A DNA stretch of 64,000 nucleotides, taken from assembly GCF_005222695.1 (NCBI RefSeq), contig NZ_STGG01000016.1:1-64000 (forward strand), given 5' to 3'. Under the pieces are notes generated by a model. That model ran no database searches, was not told where the DNA came from, and saw only the letters and a list, made by a program, of their open reading frames with translations. The stretch is from Massilia sp. HP4. GTDB taxonomy: Bacteria > Pseudomonadota > Gammaproteobacteria > Burkholderiales > Burkholderiaceae_D. The stretch's first letter is position 1, and each line of letters starts with the position of its first letter. The translations under genes were made by a program, and so were the position numbers. Positions 41,026-49,156 of the stretch are shown here, piece after piece.

Positions 41026-41922
41026 TCAGCATCGTCGGGCGCTCAGCACCTGCAGCACCGGGTGCCGGCTGGACGAGGCGTCGAGGCTGTGGAAGCGAAC
41101 GCTCGGGCCGGGATTGGTGAGACGCAGCAGCATGCCGTGGTTGGGAAACTGGCCGCCGAACCAGCCGTTGACCAGTTCCGTGACATCCCATCGGGCGATG
41201 GTGGCGCCGGCGACGGTGGTCGTGGCCGCGGGCTGCGCAAGGTAGTTGCCTCCGTCCCAGCGGGCGTCGTCGTCGTGCGGTCGCTTCCAGCTGGCGTCGT
41301 CTTCCCAGGGCGTCATCAGGCGCTGCACTGCCACGACGGCACCGGCGCCATTCGAGCCGTCGGGCGTGAGGGCAAGGGTGGCGGACAGCACCAGCGCGTC
41401 CTTCTTGATATCGCCCATCGCCCAGTACAGCAGGGCGTGCGCGCTGTCGAATTCCAGCCACAACTGTTTGTCGTCATCGTCGGTGTCGTCGTCGGCGCGG
41501 TCGATCGTGATGTCGCGGGCCTTCTCGGTCAGCTTCACCGTCTCAGCCTTGCTCAGGTCGTGCAGCGTGACTTGCTTGCGCTCCAGGGTGCGCAGCGTGA
41601 CGCCGTTGACCACGCCGCTGGCGGCGATGTCGATCTTCTTGACCGTGCCTTTCACTGCCGGCACCTCGGCGGTAAAGGTGCCGGCGCCGAGAGCCGTGGG
41701 GGCGATCCTGTCGCTGGTGCAGCCGGCGACCTGGTTTTTCCACCGGGCCGCCGCCATGCCCGCATCGGCAAGATAGACTGCCGCGCGGCTTTCGTAGTCG
41801 CCCTGGGCCGCGCGCGACTCAGTGCTCGCCAGCCGATTGACGCCCACCGCCAACGCGGCCACGGTCGCCAGTACGATCGCCACCATCAGCAGCACCGCGC
41901 CATGCTGGCGCCGCCGCGTCAT
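41026..41922 (-). CDS. PilX/GspK-like tip pseudopilin with DNRLRE-type domain
   Basis: 298 aa. Short basic leader MTRRRQHG then a hydrophobic helix AVLLMVAIVLATVAALAVGV. The Glu at +5 of ordinary pilins is missing, as in GspK/PilX proteins. A PilX-like neck (ESRAAQGDYESRAAVYLADAGMAAARW) follows. The C-terminal half (about 160-290) resembles a DNRLRE beta-sandwich, including PDGSNGAGAVVAVQRLMTPWEDDASW, WDGGNYLA and a VTELVNGWF stretch, the sort of domain seen in bacterial surface proteins. An Asp-rich run (about 149-157) may bind Ca2+. It may present a binding module at the pseudopilus tip. Overlaps the PilW-like gene by 4 bp. Confidence 0.7.
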   Translation of the reverse strand: MTRRRQHGAVLLMVAIVLATVAALAVGVNRLASTESRAAQGDYESRAAVYLADAGMAAARWKNQVAGCTSDRIAPTALGAGTFTAEVPAVKGTVKKIDIAASGVVNGVTLRTLERKQVTLHDLSKAETVKLTEKARDITIDRADDDTDDDDKQLWLEFDSAHALLYWAMGDIKKDALVLSATLALTPDGSNGAGAVVAVQRLMTPWEDDASWKRPHDDDARWDGGNYLAQPAATTTVAGATIARWDVTELVNGWFGGQFPNHGMLLRLTNPGPSVRFHSLDASSSRHPVLQVLSARRC

Positions 41923-42374
41923 GGATTGGCTCCGACGCGCACCGTGCGCGCGCGCGTGATCGGCTCGGCAACGTCGGGGTGGCTCAGGGTTAGCGCGATG
42001 CGCAGCGTCGGGGTGGGAGTATCGGGCGCGCTGAGGTCGACCCGGTCGACGTTGGCGGCCACGATGGCGTTGCGATCTGGCTGGCCGCACCCGGCGCCTT
42101 CCAGCAGTTCGCGCGTGTCCTTGCACGCTGCGAAACCCAGCAGCTTGAGCCACTCTTCCGATGCGGCCGCCGTACCCGTCGCGGCGGTCGCCTTGGCGGC
42201 GATCCTGTCGAGGGCGAAGGTGGCCTCGGCGCCCAGGTCGATACGGGACCGCACCAGGCGCGCGCTGTCGGCGCTGGTGCGCAGCATGTCCGCCAGCGGC
42301 AGCAGGATGATGGCGGCGATGGCCAGGGCCAGCAGCAGCTCGACCAGCGTGTATCCTTCGGCGCGCGTGTTCAT
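41919..42374 (-). CDS. PilW/GspJ-like minor pseudopilin
   Basis: 151 aa. Prepilin leader MNTRAEG cut before YTLVELLLALAIAAIILLPL, with Glu at +5 of the mature protein. The soluble part contains two cysteines (FAACKD, GAGCGQ) that could form a disulfide. Position after the GspI-like gene and before the K-like gene matches the I-J-K order of type II systems. 4-bp overlaps on both sides. Confidence 0.75.
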   Translation of the reverse strand: MNTRAEGYTLVELLLALAIAAIILLPLADMLRTSADSARLVRSRIDLGAEATFALDRIAAKATAATGTAAASEEWLKLLGFAACKDTRELLEGAGCGQPDRNAIVAANVDRVDLSAPDTPTPTLRIALTLSHPDVAEPITRARTVRVGANP

Positions 42375-42814
42375 CGGGTCACCAGGGTGGCCAGGGTAAA
42401 GCGACTGCCGGCGGTCGGATCGGCCAGTTCGGCGCCGACGTACAGCAGGTGGTCGCTGTCGCCGCCGGGGCCGATCGCGCCGCTTTTTTCAATACCGTAG
42501 CGCGCCACGTAGACTGCGACGGCCGGGCAGCCGTCGCCCGCAGCGGCCGAATAGCCCGACGGCGTGGCCCAGTTGCCGGCCCTGGCCAGCAAGCGCTGGT
42601 AGGGTTCGGCGAGCACGATCTCCATCCGGGAGCTGACGCAGTCGAGGTCGCGCGCGGCCGCATCGGAAACCGGCGCCTGCGCGACGGCGTTGCGCAGCGC
42701 GTCGAGCGCCGGCGCCAGGCAGACGGCCAGCAGCACCAGCGCGAGCAGCGCTTCGAGCAGCGTCAGGCCGGCGCACCTGGTGCGCCATGGACGGATGGAC
42801 ATCGATACTGGCAT
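42371..42814 (-). CDS. PilV/GspI-like minor pseudopilin
   Basis: 147 aa. A long leader ending RCAG is followed by LTLLEALLALVLLAVCLAP with Glu at +5, a prepilin peptidase target. Two cysteines (about 59 and 95) lie in the soluble domain. GspI-like by order (H-I-J-K) and by the TLLEALLALVLLA helix. Confidence 0.75.
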   Translation of the reverse strand: MPVSMSIRPWRTRCAGLTLLEALLALVLLAVCLAPALDALRNAVAQAPVSDAAARDLDCVSSRMEIVLAEPYQRLLARAGNWATPSGYSAAAGDGCPAVAVYVARYGIEKSGAIGPGGDSDHLLYVGAELADPTAGSRFTLATLVTR

Positions 42815-42816
42815 GG

Positions 42817-43347
42817 TCAGGATTGGGTGATGCGGCCGGTGGCGCCGAGGTTGACGTTGCGCCGAACATGGCCGGCGCCGAGTACGATCGCTCCGGCGCG
42901 CAACGCCTTGTCGCGCACGGGACCCTTGCCGATACCGCGCACTGGATCGCCGCTGGCGTCGAATACGACCGTCGCGGCGGTACCGTTGTCGTCGAATGTA
43001 AAGCTGCAGCTTACGAGGGTCATGGTGGATCCGGCGGGTTCGGAGTCGAGCGCCACTACGTAGATCGGTTGGCCCGACGGCGATGTGGTGTCCTTTTCGG
43101 TACTGACGGCGCGGACAGTGACGGTGCCCGCGCCCGGATCACAGCTGACCAGCCGCTGTTGCCCACTGCGCCGGGCGTCGTCGCGGGCCAAGCGTAGTGC
43201 GAGGGCGACTTCTCCGGTGGCCGTCTCAGCCTGGACTTCCATCATCGGCGCGGACGAGGGAATAGCGACAACTGCCGCGATCGACAGAACGACGACGACC
43301 ATTAATAGTTCGAGCAGCGTGTAGCCCGAGGCCACGCGTGACATCAC
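42817..43347 (-). CDS. GspH/FimT-like minor pseudopilin
   Basis: 176 aa. Leader MMSRVASG, then YTLLELLMVVVVLSIAAVVAIP. LALRLARDDARRSGQQ is the helix typical of GspH/FimT, followed by a beta-rich domain with two cysteines (VSCDPG, VSCSF) and the C-terminal HVRRNVNLGATGRI that GspH domains share. It lies 18 bp after the major pseudopilin gene. Confidence 0.8.
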   Translation of the reverse strand: MMSRVASGYTLLELLMVVVVLSIAAVVAIPSSAPMMEVQAETATGEVALALRLARDDARRSGQQRLVSCDPGAGTVTVRAVSTEKDTTSPSGQPIYVVALDSEPAGSTMTLVSCSFTFDDNGTAATVVFDASGDPVRGIGKGPVRDKALRAGAIVLGAGHVRRNVNLGATGRITQS

Positions 43348-43365
43348 ACTACTTGCCAGTTCTAC

Positions 43366-43932
43366 TTAGCGTTTCGAGAACGGGTTGCCGTTGGCGTCGT
43401 TGCCACTGTTATTGATGAGGAATTGACCGGTTTTGGTGCTGTAAGCCCAACCCACCGCTTCCTTGCCTTCATCCAAGGTGATGGTTGCATCGGCGGTCAC
43501 AGCGATCTCGTCGGAGCTGCTGAATGGTTCAGCCGGGATGCCTTTGCGCAAATATGGGCCATAGCGGAACTTCTCGTTAGCCACGGTGCACGTTTGACCC
43601 GCCGCATTCGAAGGATACTGGAGCTGATCTTTCAACGACTGTTCCGGCGTCGTGGCGGTTCCAGTGCCGGGTTCGCCTTCGCAATCGTCAGTGGCTCCCT
43701 CTGACGCAGTAGCTCCTGGATAAACGTAGCCGGTATGCTGTGCACGATACTGTTCGATCGAATTGCGGATAGTGGCAAGATTGGCGTCGAGTGCCGAGCT
43801 TTGTGCATCCGACGTCGCCGCCGAGAATTGCGGAATCGCGATGGCCGAGATGATCGCCAGGATGATCACGACGATCAGCAATTCGATGAGGGTAAAGCCG
43901 GCCGCTGCGGCGCGTTTGAAGGAAGTGGTCAT
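43366..43932 (-). CDS. Major pseudopilin, GspG/type IV pilin-like
   Basis: 188 aa. Leader MTTSFKRAAAAG, cut before FTLIELLIVVIILAIISAIAIPQF, the classical N-methylated helix with Glu at +5. SSALDANLATIRNSIEQYRAQHTG is the GspG/MSHA continuation. It has two cysteines and a C-terminal NGNPFSKR. First of the five pilin-like genes and likely the most abundant. A 140-bp leader region upstream suggests its own promoter. The window holds no prepilin peptidase, so processing must rely on a gene elsewhere. Confidence 0.85.
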   Translation of the reverse strand: MTTSFKRAAAAGFTLIELLIVVIILAIISAIAIPQFSAATSDAQSSALDANLATIRNSIEQYRAQHTGYVYPGATASEGATDDCEGEPGTGTATTPEQSLKDQLQYPSNAAGQTCTVANEKFRYGPYLRKGIPAEPFSSSDEIAVTADATITLDEGKEAVGWAYSTKTGQFLINNSGNDANGNPFSKR

Positions 43933-43953
43933 GTGTTTTTCCGCCCGGTTGAT

Positions 43954-43973
43954 AAAGTCGAATTGTCAACTTT
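43954..43973. promoter_or_regulatory. Imperfect 20-bp palindrome upstream of the major pseudopilin gene
   Basis: AAAGTCGAATTGTCAACTTT is palindromic at 16 of 20 positions and lies 22 bases before the pseudopilin ATG. An AT-rich region follows (43974-44060) with a possible leftward TATAAG. It may be an operator or a leader hairpin controlling pilin dosage separately from the ATPase genes. Confidence 0.35.
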
Positions 43974-44072
43974 ACTTATAGAAATTATTAATTCAAAAGG
44001 GTAACATGTAGGGGTTGCCGTACGTCATCAATTTTTCAATCGTGTGGGAATGTGTGGTTTTTCGTTAACGCC

Positions 44073-45176
44073 TCAATGCACACTTCGTGATAATTTAAAT
44101 ATCGGCAGGATCAGCGAACTGACGATCGTCCCGACCAGGATGCCCATCACCAGCAGCATCACCGGCTCGGCCAGCTTCGATAGCCGCGCCAGGTGACGCG
44201 TGAGTTCGCGGTCATAGGAATCGGAGATGCGGCTCATGACGCGTCCCAGGGTGCCGGTCTGTTCGCCGGTGGCGATCATCTGGCGCACCGCGACGGGCAC
44301 GAAACCGCTGTGCTGGAAGCCGGCGGCGATGCCCTTGCCTTCGGTGACGTCATTCTCGAGATCGCGGATGAAGCGCTGGATGTCGGCATTCGGCACCACC
44401 GCGCGGCAGGATTCCAGCGTGGCCAGGATGGTCACGCCGCGCTCGAGCGAGATTCCCATCACTCGCAGCAGGCGCGCCAGGTAGATCTTCGCGAACACCT
44501 CGCGCAGCACCGGCAGGCGCAGCTTGGCGCGGTCGATCGCGACGCGCACATCGGGACGGCGCACCAGCATCCATGCGCCGCCGGCCAGGGCCGCGACCAC
44601 GGCGGCGACGATCGCGCCGTGCTCGGTAAGCAGCCGGCTGACAAACATCAGGCCCCGCGTCGTCCATGGCAGCTGGTCGTGGATCGACGCGAACATGGCC
44701 GCAAACTTCGGAAACACCGACACCAGGATGAACAGCACCACGCCGAACGAGAACGCCAGCAGGATCAGCGGGTACGACAGGGCCGACACGAGTGTGCTGC
44801 GCAGCCGTTCCTCTTTCTCGTCCAGTTCGACCAGCTGCACCAGCACCTCGGCCATGAAGCCGCCCGCTTCGCTGGCAGCGATCAGGTTGACGTAGGTGCT
44901 GGGAAAGAGCCGATGCCTGGCCAGCGCCACTGAAAAGCGTTCGCCCGCCAGGATGTCGTCGCACATCGCGGCGATCATCGCGCGCAGCTGCGCCTGCTCG
45001 GTCTGTTCCAGCAGCGACTGCAGGGCCGCGTGCAGCGGCACGCCGGTCTCGAGCAGCAAGGCCAGGCGTTCGGTGAACAGCGCGCGTTCGCGCAGTCCCG
45101 GCGCGCGCGCCCGGAACAGGGACCGCGCCATGGCTGGGCGGGGCGTGGTGGTGGAAGCGTCGAGTTCGAGCGGCAT
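44073..45176 (-). CDS. GspF/PilC-like inner-membrane platform protein
   Basis: 367 aa with two GspF (T2SSF) domains. The first starts FTERLALLLETGVPLHAALQSLLEQT, the second LARLLRVMGISLERGVTILATLESC. Three membrane segments lie at about 140-160, 188-208 and 340-365 (LAEPVMLLVMGILVGTIVSSLILPIF). It should couple the ATPase to pseudopilin assembly. Start ATG 45176 lies 11 bp after the ATPase stop. Confidence 0.92.
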   Translation of the reverse strand: MPLELDASTTTPRPAMARSLFRARAPGLRERALFTERLALLLETGVPLHAALQSLLEQTEQAQLRAMIAAMCDDILAGERFSVALARHRLFPSTYVNLIAASEAGGFMAEVLVQLVELDEKEERLRSTLVSALSYPLILLAFSFGVVLFILVSVFPKFAAMFASIHDQLPWTTRGLMFVSRLLTEHGAIVAAVVAALAGGAWMLVRRPDVRVAIDRAKLRLPVLREVFAKIYLARLLRVMGISLERGVTILATLESCRAVVPNADIQRFIRDLENDVTEGKGIAAGFQHSGFVPVAVRQMIATGEQTGTLGRVMSRISDSYDRELTRHLARLSKLAEPVMLLVMGILVGTIVSSLILPIFKLSRSVH

Positions 45177-45187
45177 GGCGGTCTGGG

Positions 45188-47227
45188 TCAGAGCGAATGG
45201 ACGACACGCGCGATTTCCTCGGGCGTGGTGTGGCCGTCGAAGGCGCGCGCCATGCCGTCGGCGTACAGGTCGCGGTGGCCGGTGGCCGCCACCTGCTCCG
45301 CCAGCTGGTCCTTGCTGGCGTTGGCCACGATCATGCGCTGCAGTTCCGGGCCGACTTCGAGCAGCTCGTAGATGCCCATCCGACCCTTGTAGCCCGAGTC
45401 GTAGCACGCCGGGCAGCCGCGCCCGCGCATCAGGCGCAAGTCGCCCTGGCCATGCCAGCGGTAGGCGGCGGTGGCCTCGGGTGTGGCGAGATAGCTGGTG
45501 CGGCAGCCCTGGCACACCCGCCGCACCAGGCGCTGCGCCATCACCCCGATCAGGGCCGATGAGAGCAGATACGGCTCGACGCCCATCTCCACCAGGCGCG
45601 ACACCGCGCCCAGCGTGTCGTTGGTATGCAGCGTGGTCAGCACCAGGTGGCCGGTCAGCGCGGCCTGCACCGCGATCTCGGCGGTCTGGCGGTCGCGCAC
45701 CTCGCCGATCATGATGATGTCCGGGTCCTGGCGCAGCACGTGCTTGAGGATCTTCGGGAATGTCAGCCCGATCGCGTCGTTGACCTGGTTCTGGTTGATG
45801 ATGTCGAGCTGGTATTCGACCGGATCCTCGATCGTGACGATGTTCTTCTCGATGCTCTTGAGATGGCTGATCGCGGCGTACAGGCTGGTGGTCTTGCCGC
45901 TGCCGGTGGGGCCGGTGACCAGGATCAGCCCGTGGCTGCGTCCGAGCAGGCGCTTGAAGGCGCCGGCCGCATTCGCCTGCATGCCGAGCTTGTCGACGTC
46001 GAGGATCGACTGGTTCTTGTCCAGCACCCGCAGCACCACCTTCTCGCCATAAATGCCGGGCAGCGAGGAAAAGCGCAGGTCCACCGTGCGGCCCTGGGTC
46101 GCGACCTGGATGCGGCCATCCTGCGGCAGGCGCCGCTCGGCGATGTCGAGGTTGGCCATCACCTTCAGGCGCGAGACGATGGCCGGATGCTGGTCGACCT
46201 TGGGCGACATGACTTCGTACAGCACGCCGTCGATGCGCAGGCGGATGCGGGCGCGGTTGCGCGATATCTCGATATGGATGTCGCTGGCGCCGTCGCGGAT
46301 CGCGCGCTGGATCACGGCGTTGACCATATTGATCACCGGGCTGGCGCCGGCCATCTCGTCGATTTGCGTATAGTCGTCGGGGATCGTCGACTCGATCAGT
46401 TCGAGGTCGCTGGCCTCGGTATGGATAAAGTCGGGCAGGGCCCCGCCATAGGCTTCGTCGGCCAGGCGCCGGATGTCGGCCGGCGGCGCCACCACGATCC
46501 GGATCCGGTTGCCGGTACGGGTGCGGATCTCGTCGATGGCGTGGATGGCCTGGGGCTCGGCGCTGGCAACCGTCAGCGTGTCGCCGACCCGGAACAGCGG
46601 CAACACGTTCAGGCGCCGCGCGACGTCGCGTTCGATCAGCGCCAGCGCGCCCGGATCGTACAGGCCGGTGCGCAGGTTTACGTAGGGCAGCGACAGCTGG
46701 TCGGCCAGCGCCTGGTACAGCGCGGCGTCGGTGATCCACTTGCGCTCGACCATGATCAGGCCCATGCGCTTGCCGGTCTGGTCCTGCAGGCGCGCCGCTT
46801 CGGCCACCTGCTCGGCGCTGGCGGCGCCGCGTTCGACCAGGATGTCGCCCAGCTTGCTGCCGGGCTCGCGCGCGCGGCGCGGCGTGGCCGGCCGGGCGTC
46901 GAACAGCGGCAGCTGATCGAGCAGGCCGGTGGCGGCCAGGATGTCCTGCAGCAGCGGATTCGGATAGGCCAGCTTGAGCCAGCCGCCCAGGGCCGCCAGG
47001 CGCTCGCCCATGTCGGCCATCATGCCCAGCGCGTGGCCCGACAACAGCGTCACCTTGCCCAGGTCGACCACGATCGATACCTGGTGCCGGGCCACGCATT
47101 CATTCAGCGCCGCCTGCAGGGTCTGGACCGCGTCGTCCGCCACCAGCGCCGTCAGCGGCGCCAGGTAGGTCATCGCGCCGATGCGGCTCCTGGTGATCCG
47201 TTCGGCGGATGCGGTGTCCATGCTCAT
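45188..47227 (-). CDS. GspE/MshE-like secretion ATPase with N-terminal STAS domain
   Basis: 679 aa. Residues about 16-110 form a STAS domain (VSIVVDLGKVTLLSGHALGM ... LAYPNPLLQDILAATGLLDQL). Two back-to-back 24-residue MshEN-type c-di-GMP motifs follow at 125-148 (K-L-G ... G ... Q148) and 154-177 (R-M-G ... Q177). The type II/IV ATPase core has GPTGSGKT at 439-446, IIMIGEVRDRQTAE near 504-517, and a zinc motif with C572, C575, C605, C608. It powers pseudopilus assembly. In the STAS part the usual phosphoserine position is not Ser, so it may be a constitutive docking module. The ATG at 47227 overlaps the HD-GYP stop. Confidence 0.88.
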   Translation of the reverse strand: MSMDTASAERITRSRIGAMTYLAPLTALVADDAVQTLQAALNECVARHQVSIVVDLGKVTLLSGHALGMMADMGERLAALGGWLKLAYPNPLLQDILAATGLLDQLPLFDARPATPRRAREPGSKLGDILVERGAASAEQVAEAARLQDQTGKRMGLIMVERKWITDAALYQALADQLSLPYVNLRTGLYDPGALALIERDVARRLNVLPLFRVGDTLTVASAEPQAIHAIDEIRTRTGNRIRIVVAPPADIRRLADEAYGGALPDFIHTEASDLELIESTIPDDYTQIDEMAGASPVINMVNAVIQRAIRDGASDIHIEISRNRARIRLRIDGVLYEVMSPKVDQHPAIVSRLKVMANLDIAERRLPQDGRIQVATQGRTVDLRFSSLPGIYGEKVVLRVLDKNQSILDVDKLGMQANAAGAFKRLLGRSHGLILVTGPTGSGKTTSLYAAISHLKSIEKNIVTIEDPVEYQLDIINQNQVNDAIGLTFPKILKHVLRQDPDIIMIGEVRDRQTAEIAVQAALTGHLVLTTLHTNDTLGAVSRLVEMGVEPYLLSSALIGVMAQRLVRRVCQGCRTSYLATPEATAAYRWHGQGDLRLMRGRGCPACYDSGYKGRMGIYELLEVGPELQRMIVANASKDQLAEQVAATGHRDLYADGMARAFDGHTTPEEIARVVHSL

Positions 47228-48750
47228 GCCGCGCAGGCTGCCGCGGCCGGGTCGCGCGCGATGCCGAAGTCGGCGATCCAGCCCGGCTCGGCGCGGCACA
47301 GCTGCTCGAATGCGGCGATGACGCCGGGATCGAGCTGGGTGCCGGCGCAGCGCGCGATCTCGGCCATCGCCACCTCGTGGCTGCGGCCGGCCCGGTAGGC
47401 GCGCGAACTGGTGATCGAATCGTAGGTGTCGGCTACCGCAATGATGCGCGCGTTGTACGGGATATCGTTGCCGGCCAGGCCATGCGGATAGCCGGTGCCG
47501 TCGTACTTTTCCTGGTGGTGGCGTGCGCCCGGCACCGCGCCCTTCAGGCGGTCGATGTGGCGCAGGATCTCGTAGCTGCGTTCCGGGTGCACCATGATGA
47601 AGGTGAATTCGTCGCGCGTCAGGCGGCCCGGCTTGCACAGCACGGCGTCCGGGATGCCGATCTTGCCGACGTCGTGCAGCAGCGAACCCCAGAACAGGTT
47701 GTCCAGTTCGCGCGCCGGCAGGCGCAGCGCGCGCCCGATCTCCATCGCAATGTGGTGCACGCGTTCGCTGTGGCCGCGGGTGTACGGATCCTTGGCTTCG
47801 ACCGCCTCGATCAGCGCCGCCGCCATCTGCTGGTTGAACTTGCTCGTCTCGGCCAGCATGCTGTGCATGCGCGACAGGCTGGACAGGTGGTTGGCCAGCA
47901 CTTCGCCCAGCTTGCGGTCACTGTTGCTGAAATCTTCCTTGTGGGCGTGGTTCAGTAGCACCAGGATCGCGACGACCGACTTGTCCTGGAACACCGGGCA
48001 GCACAGGATCTTGAACGGCATGTCGGTGAAGATGTAGGCGCGGCGCGGATCGTCCGGCGCGTTCATCACGATCGGCTGGCGCGACGAGTGCGCGAAGCGA
48101 TACAGGTCGCCGCGCATCTCCACCAGCACCAGGTCGAGGTTGTGGATCGGCCGGGACAGGTTGGTGGCCGACACGCACAGGTTTTCGCCCGGCTTGATGA
48201 AGGCGGCGACGTCGGCGTCCATGTGTTCGGCCCAGCTCTCGAGCAGGCTGCCGAAGATATCCTCGCCGCTGGTCATGTCCTGGACCTGGCGATCGATTGC
48301 GTAGACCAGGTGCAGTTCTTCGTAGCGGTCCGACAGCTCGTCGGCCATGGCGTCGAGTTCGCCCTGCACGCTGCAGGCGTCGCCGATCGCCGCGGCGACG
48401 TCTTCGAGCGCCTCGGCCAGCGCGTCCCATGCGAACGGAGCGTCGCCGGCGCCTGCCGCGCAGCGCACCGCCAGGAAGCCGATCGGCTGGCCCTTGGCCT
48501 TGATCGGCAGGTACAGCAGGCTCGATTCGCCGCTGTCGTGGCGCTGCATGCCATCGCCGTTGCACGGCCAGGCGAAGCCGCCGGCGTTCAGCTGCGCCAG
48601 CCAGTCCGCCAGGCCGTCATGACCGTCCGCGCTCCAGCATGGGGCGCCGCCGGCGTCGCACACGGCCAGCGCATGATCGCCGCCGGTGCTGCGCTGCAGC
48701 CAGCGCGCGTGACGGGTGAAGTCGATGGTCGGCAACAGCTTATGCGGCAT
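47224..48750 (-). CDS. HD-GYP domain protein with GAF-like sensor (c-di-GMP phosphodiesterase)
   Basis: 508 aa. The N-terminal part (about 20-130) and the GAF-like region at about 160-300 are sensory. The HD-GYP domain starts near 315: GHSERVHH, LLHDVGKIGIP with HD at 359-360, and HHQEKYDGTGYP at 411-422. All metal ligands and the GYP motif look intact, so c-di-GMP hydrolysis is expected. ATG 48750 overlaps the receiver gene by 11 bp; translation is coupled. Its place between the receiver and the ATPase suggests phospho-signalling feeds into c-di-GMP level at the machine. Confidence 0.88.
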   Translation of the reverse strand: MPHKLLPTIDFTRHARWLQRSTGGDHALAVCDAGGAPCWSADGHDGLADWLAQLNAGGFAWPCNGDGMQRHDSGESSLLYLPIKAKGQPIGFLAVRCAAGAGDAPFAWDALAEALEDVAAAIGDACSVQGELDAMADELSDRYEELHLVYAIDRQVQDMTSGEDIFGSLLESWAEHMDADVAAFIKPGENLCVSATNLSRPIHNLDLVLVEMRGDLYRFAHSSRQPIVMNAPDDPRRAYIFTDMPFKILCCPVFQDKSVVAILVLLNHAHKEDFSNSDRKLGEVLANHLSSLSRMHSMLAETSKFNQQMAAALIEAVEAKDPYTRGHSERVHHIAMEIGRALRLPARELDNLFWGSLLHDVGKIGIPDAVLCKPGRLTRDEFTFIMVHPERSYEILRHIDRLKGAVPGARHHQEKYDGTGYPHGLAGNDIPYNARIIAVADTYDSITSSRAYRAGRSHEVAMAEIARCAGTQLDPGVIAAFEQLCRAEPGWIADFGIARDPAAAACAA

Positions 48751-49156
48751 GGGGAGGCTCCGGCGGTTGCCCGGGCGTGGACGCCAGGGCGGCAAAATGG
48801 CGTGACAGGCGCGCCACCAGCTGGCGCGGACTCAGGGGCTTTTCAAGGAATTCGGTATGCGCGAGTTCGCGCGCCCAGGCGCGTTCGTCGAGCGCCGTCA
48901 TCGACGTCATGACCAGGATCAGGAAAGGGTGGTCCGGATAGGTGGCGCGCGCCAGCGGGCACAGCGTGCGGCCGTCCATGCCGTCCATCTGGATGTCGCT
49001 GATCAGGACATCGGGCAGCTGTTCGGCCATGCGGGCCAGCGCCGCGTGGCCGTCGCTCGCGGTGGCGACGGCGTAGCCTTCGCGCTCGAGCGCCAGGCGC
49101 AGCACGCGCAGCACATGCGGCTCGTCGTCGACCAGCAGGATGCGACGCGCGCTCAC
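48740..49156 (-). CDS. Single-domain response regulator
   Basis: 138 aa receiver with the acidic pair in LLVDDEPHV, phospho-acceptor Asp in LISDIQMDGMDG, Thr/Ser in VMTSMTA, and Lys in FLEKPLSP. No output domain; the C-terminal ~15 residues are Pro-rich. It overlaps the histidine kinase stop by 4 bp. Likely partner of that kinase, acting by protein contact, perhaps on the HD-GYP protein or the STAS-ATPase. Confidence 0.88.
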   Translation of the reverse strand: MSARRILLVDDEPHVLRVLRLALEREGYAVATASDGHAALARMAEQLPDVLISDIQMDGMDGRTLCPLARATYPDHPFLILVMTSMTALDERAWARELAHTEFLEKPLSPRQLVARLSRHFAALASTPGQPPEPPHAA

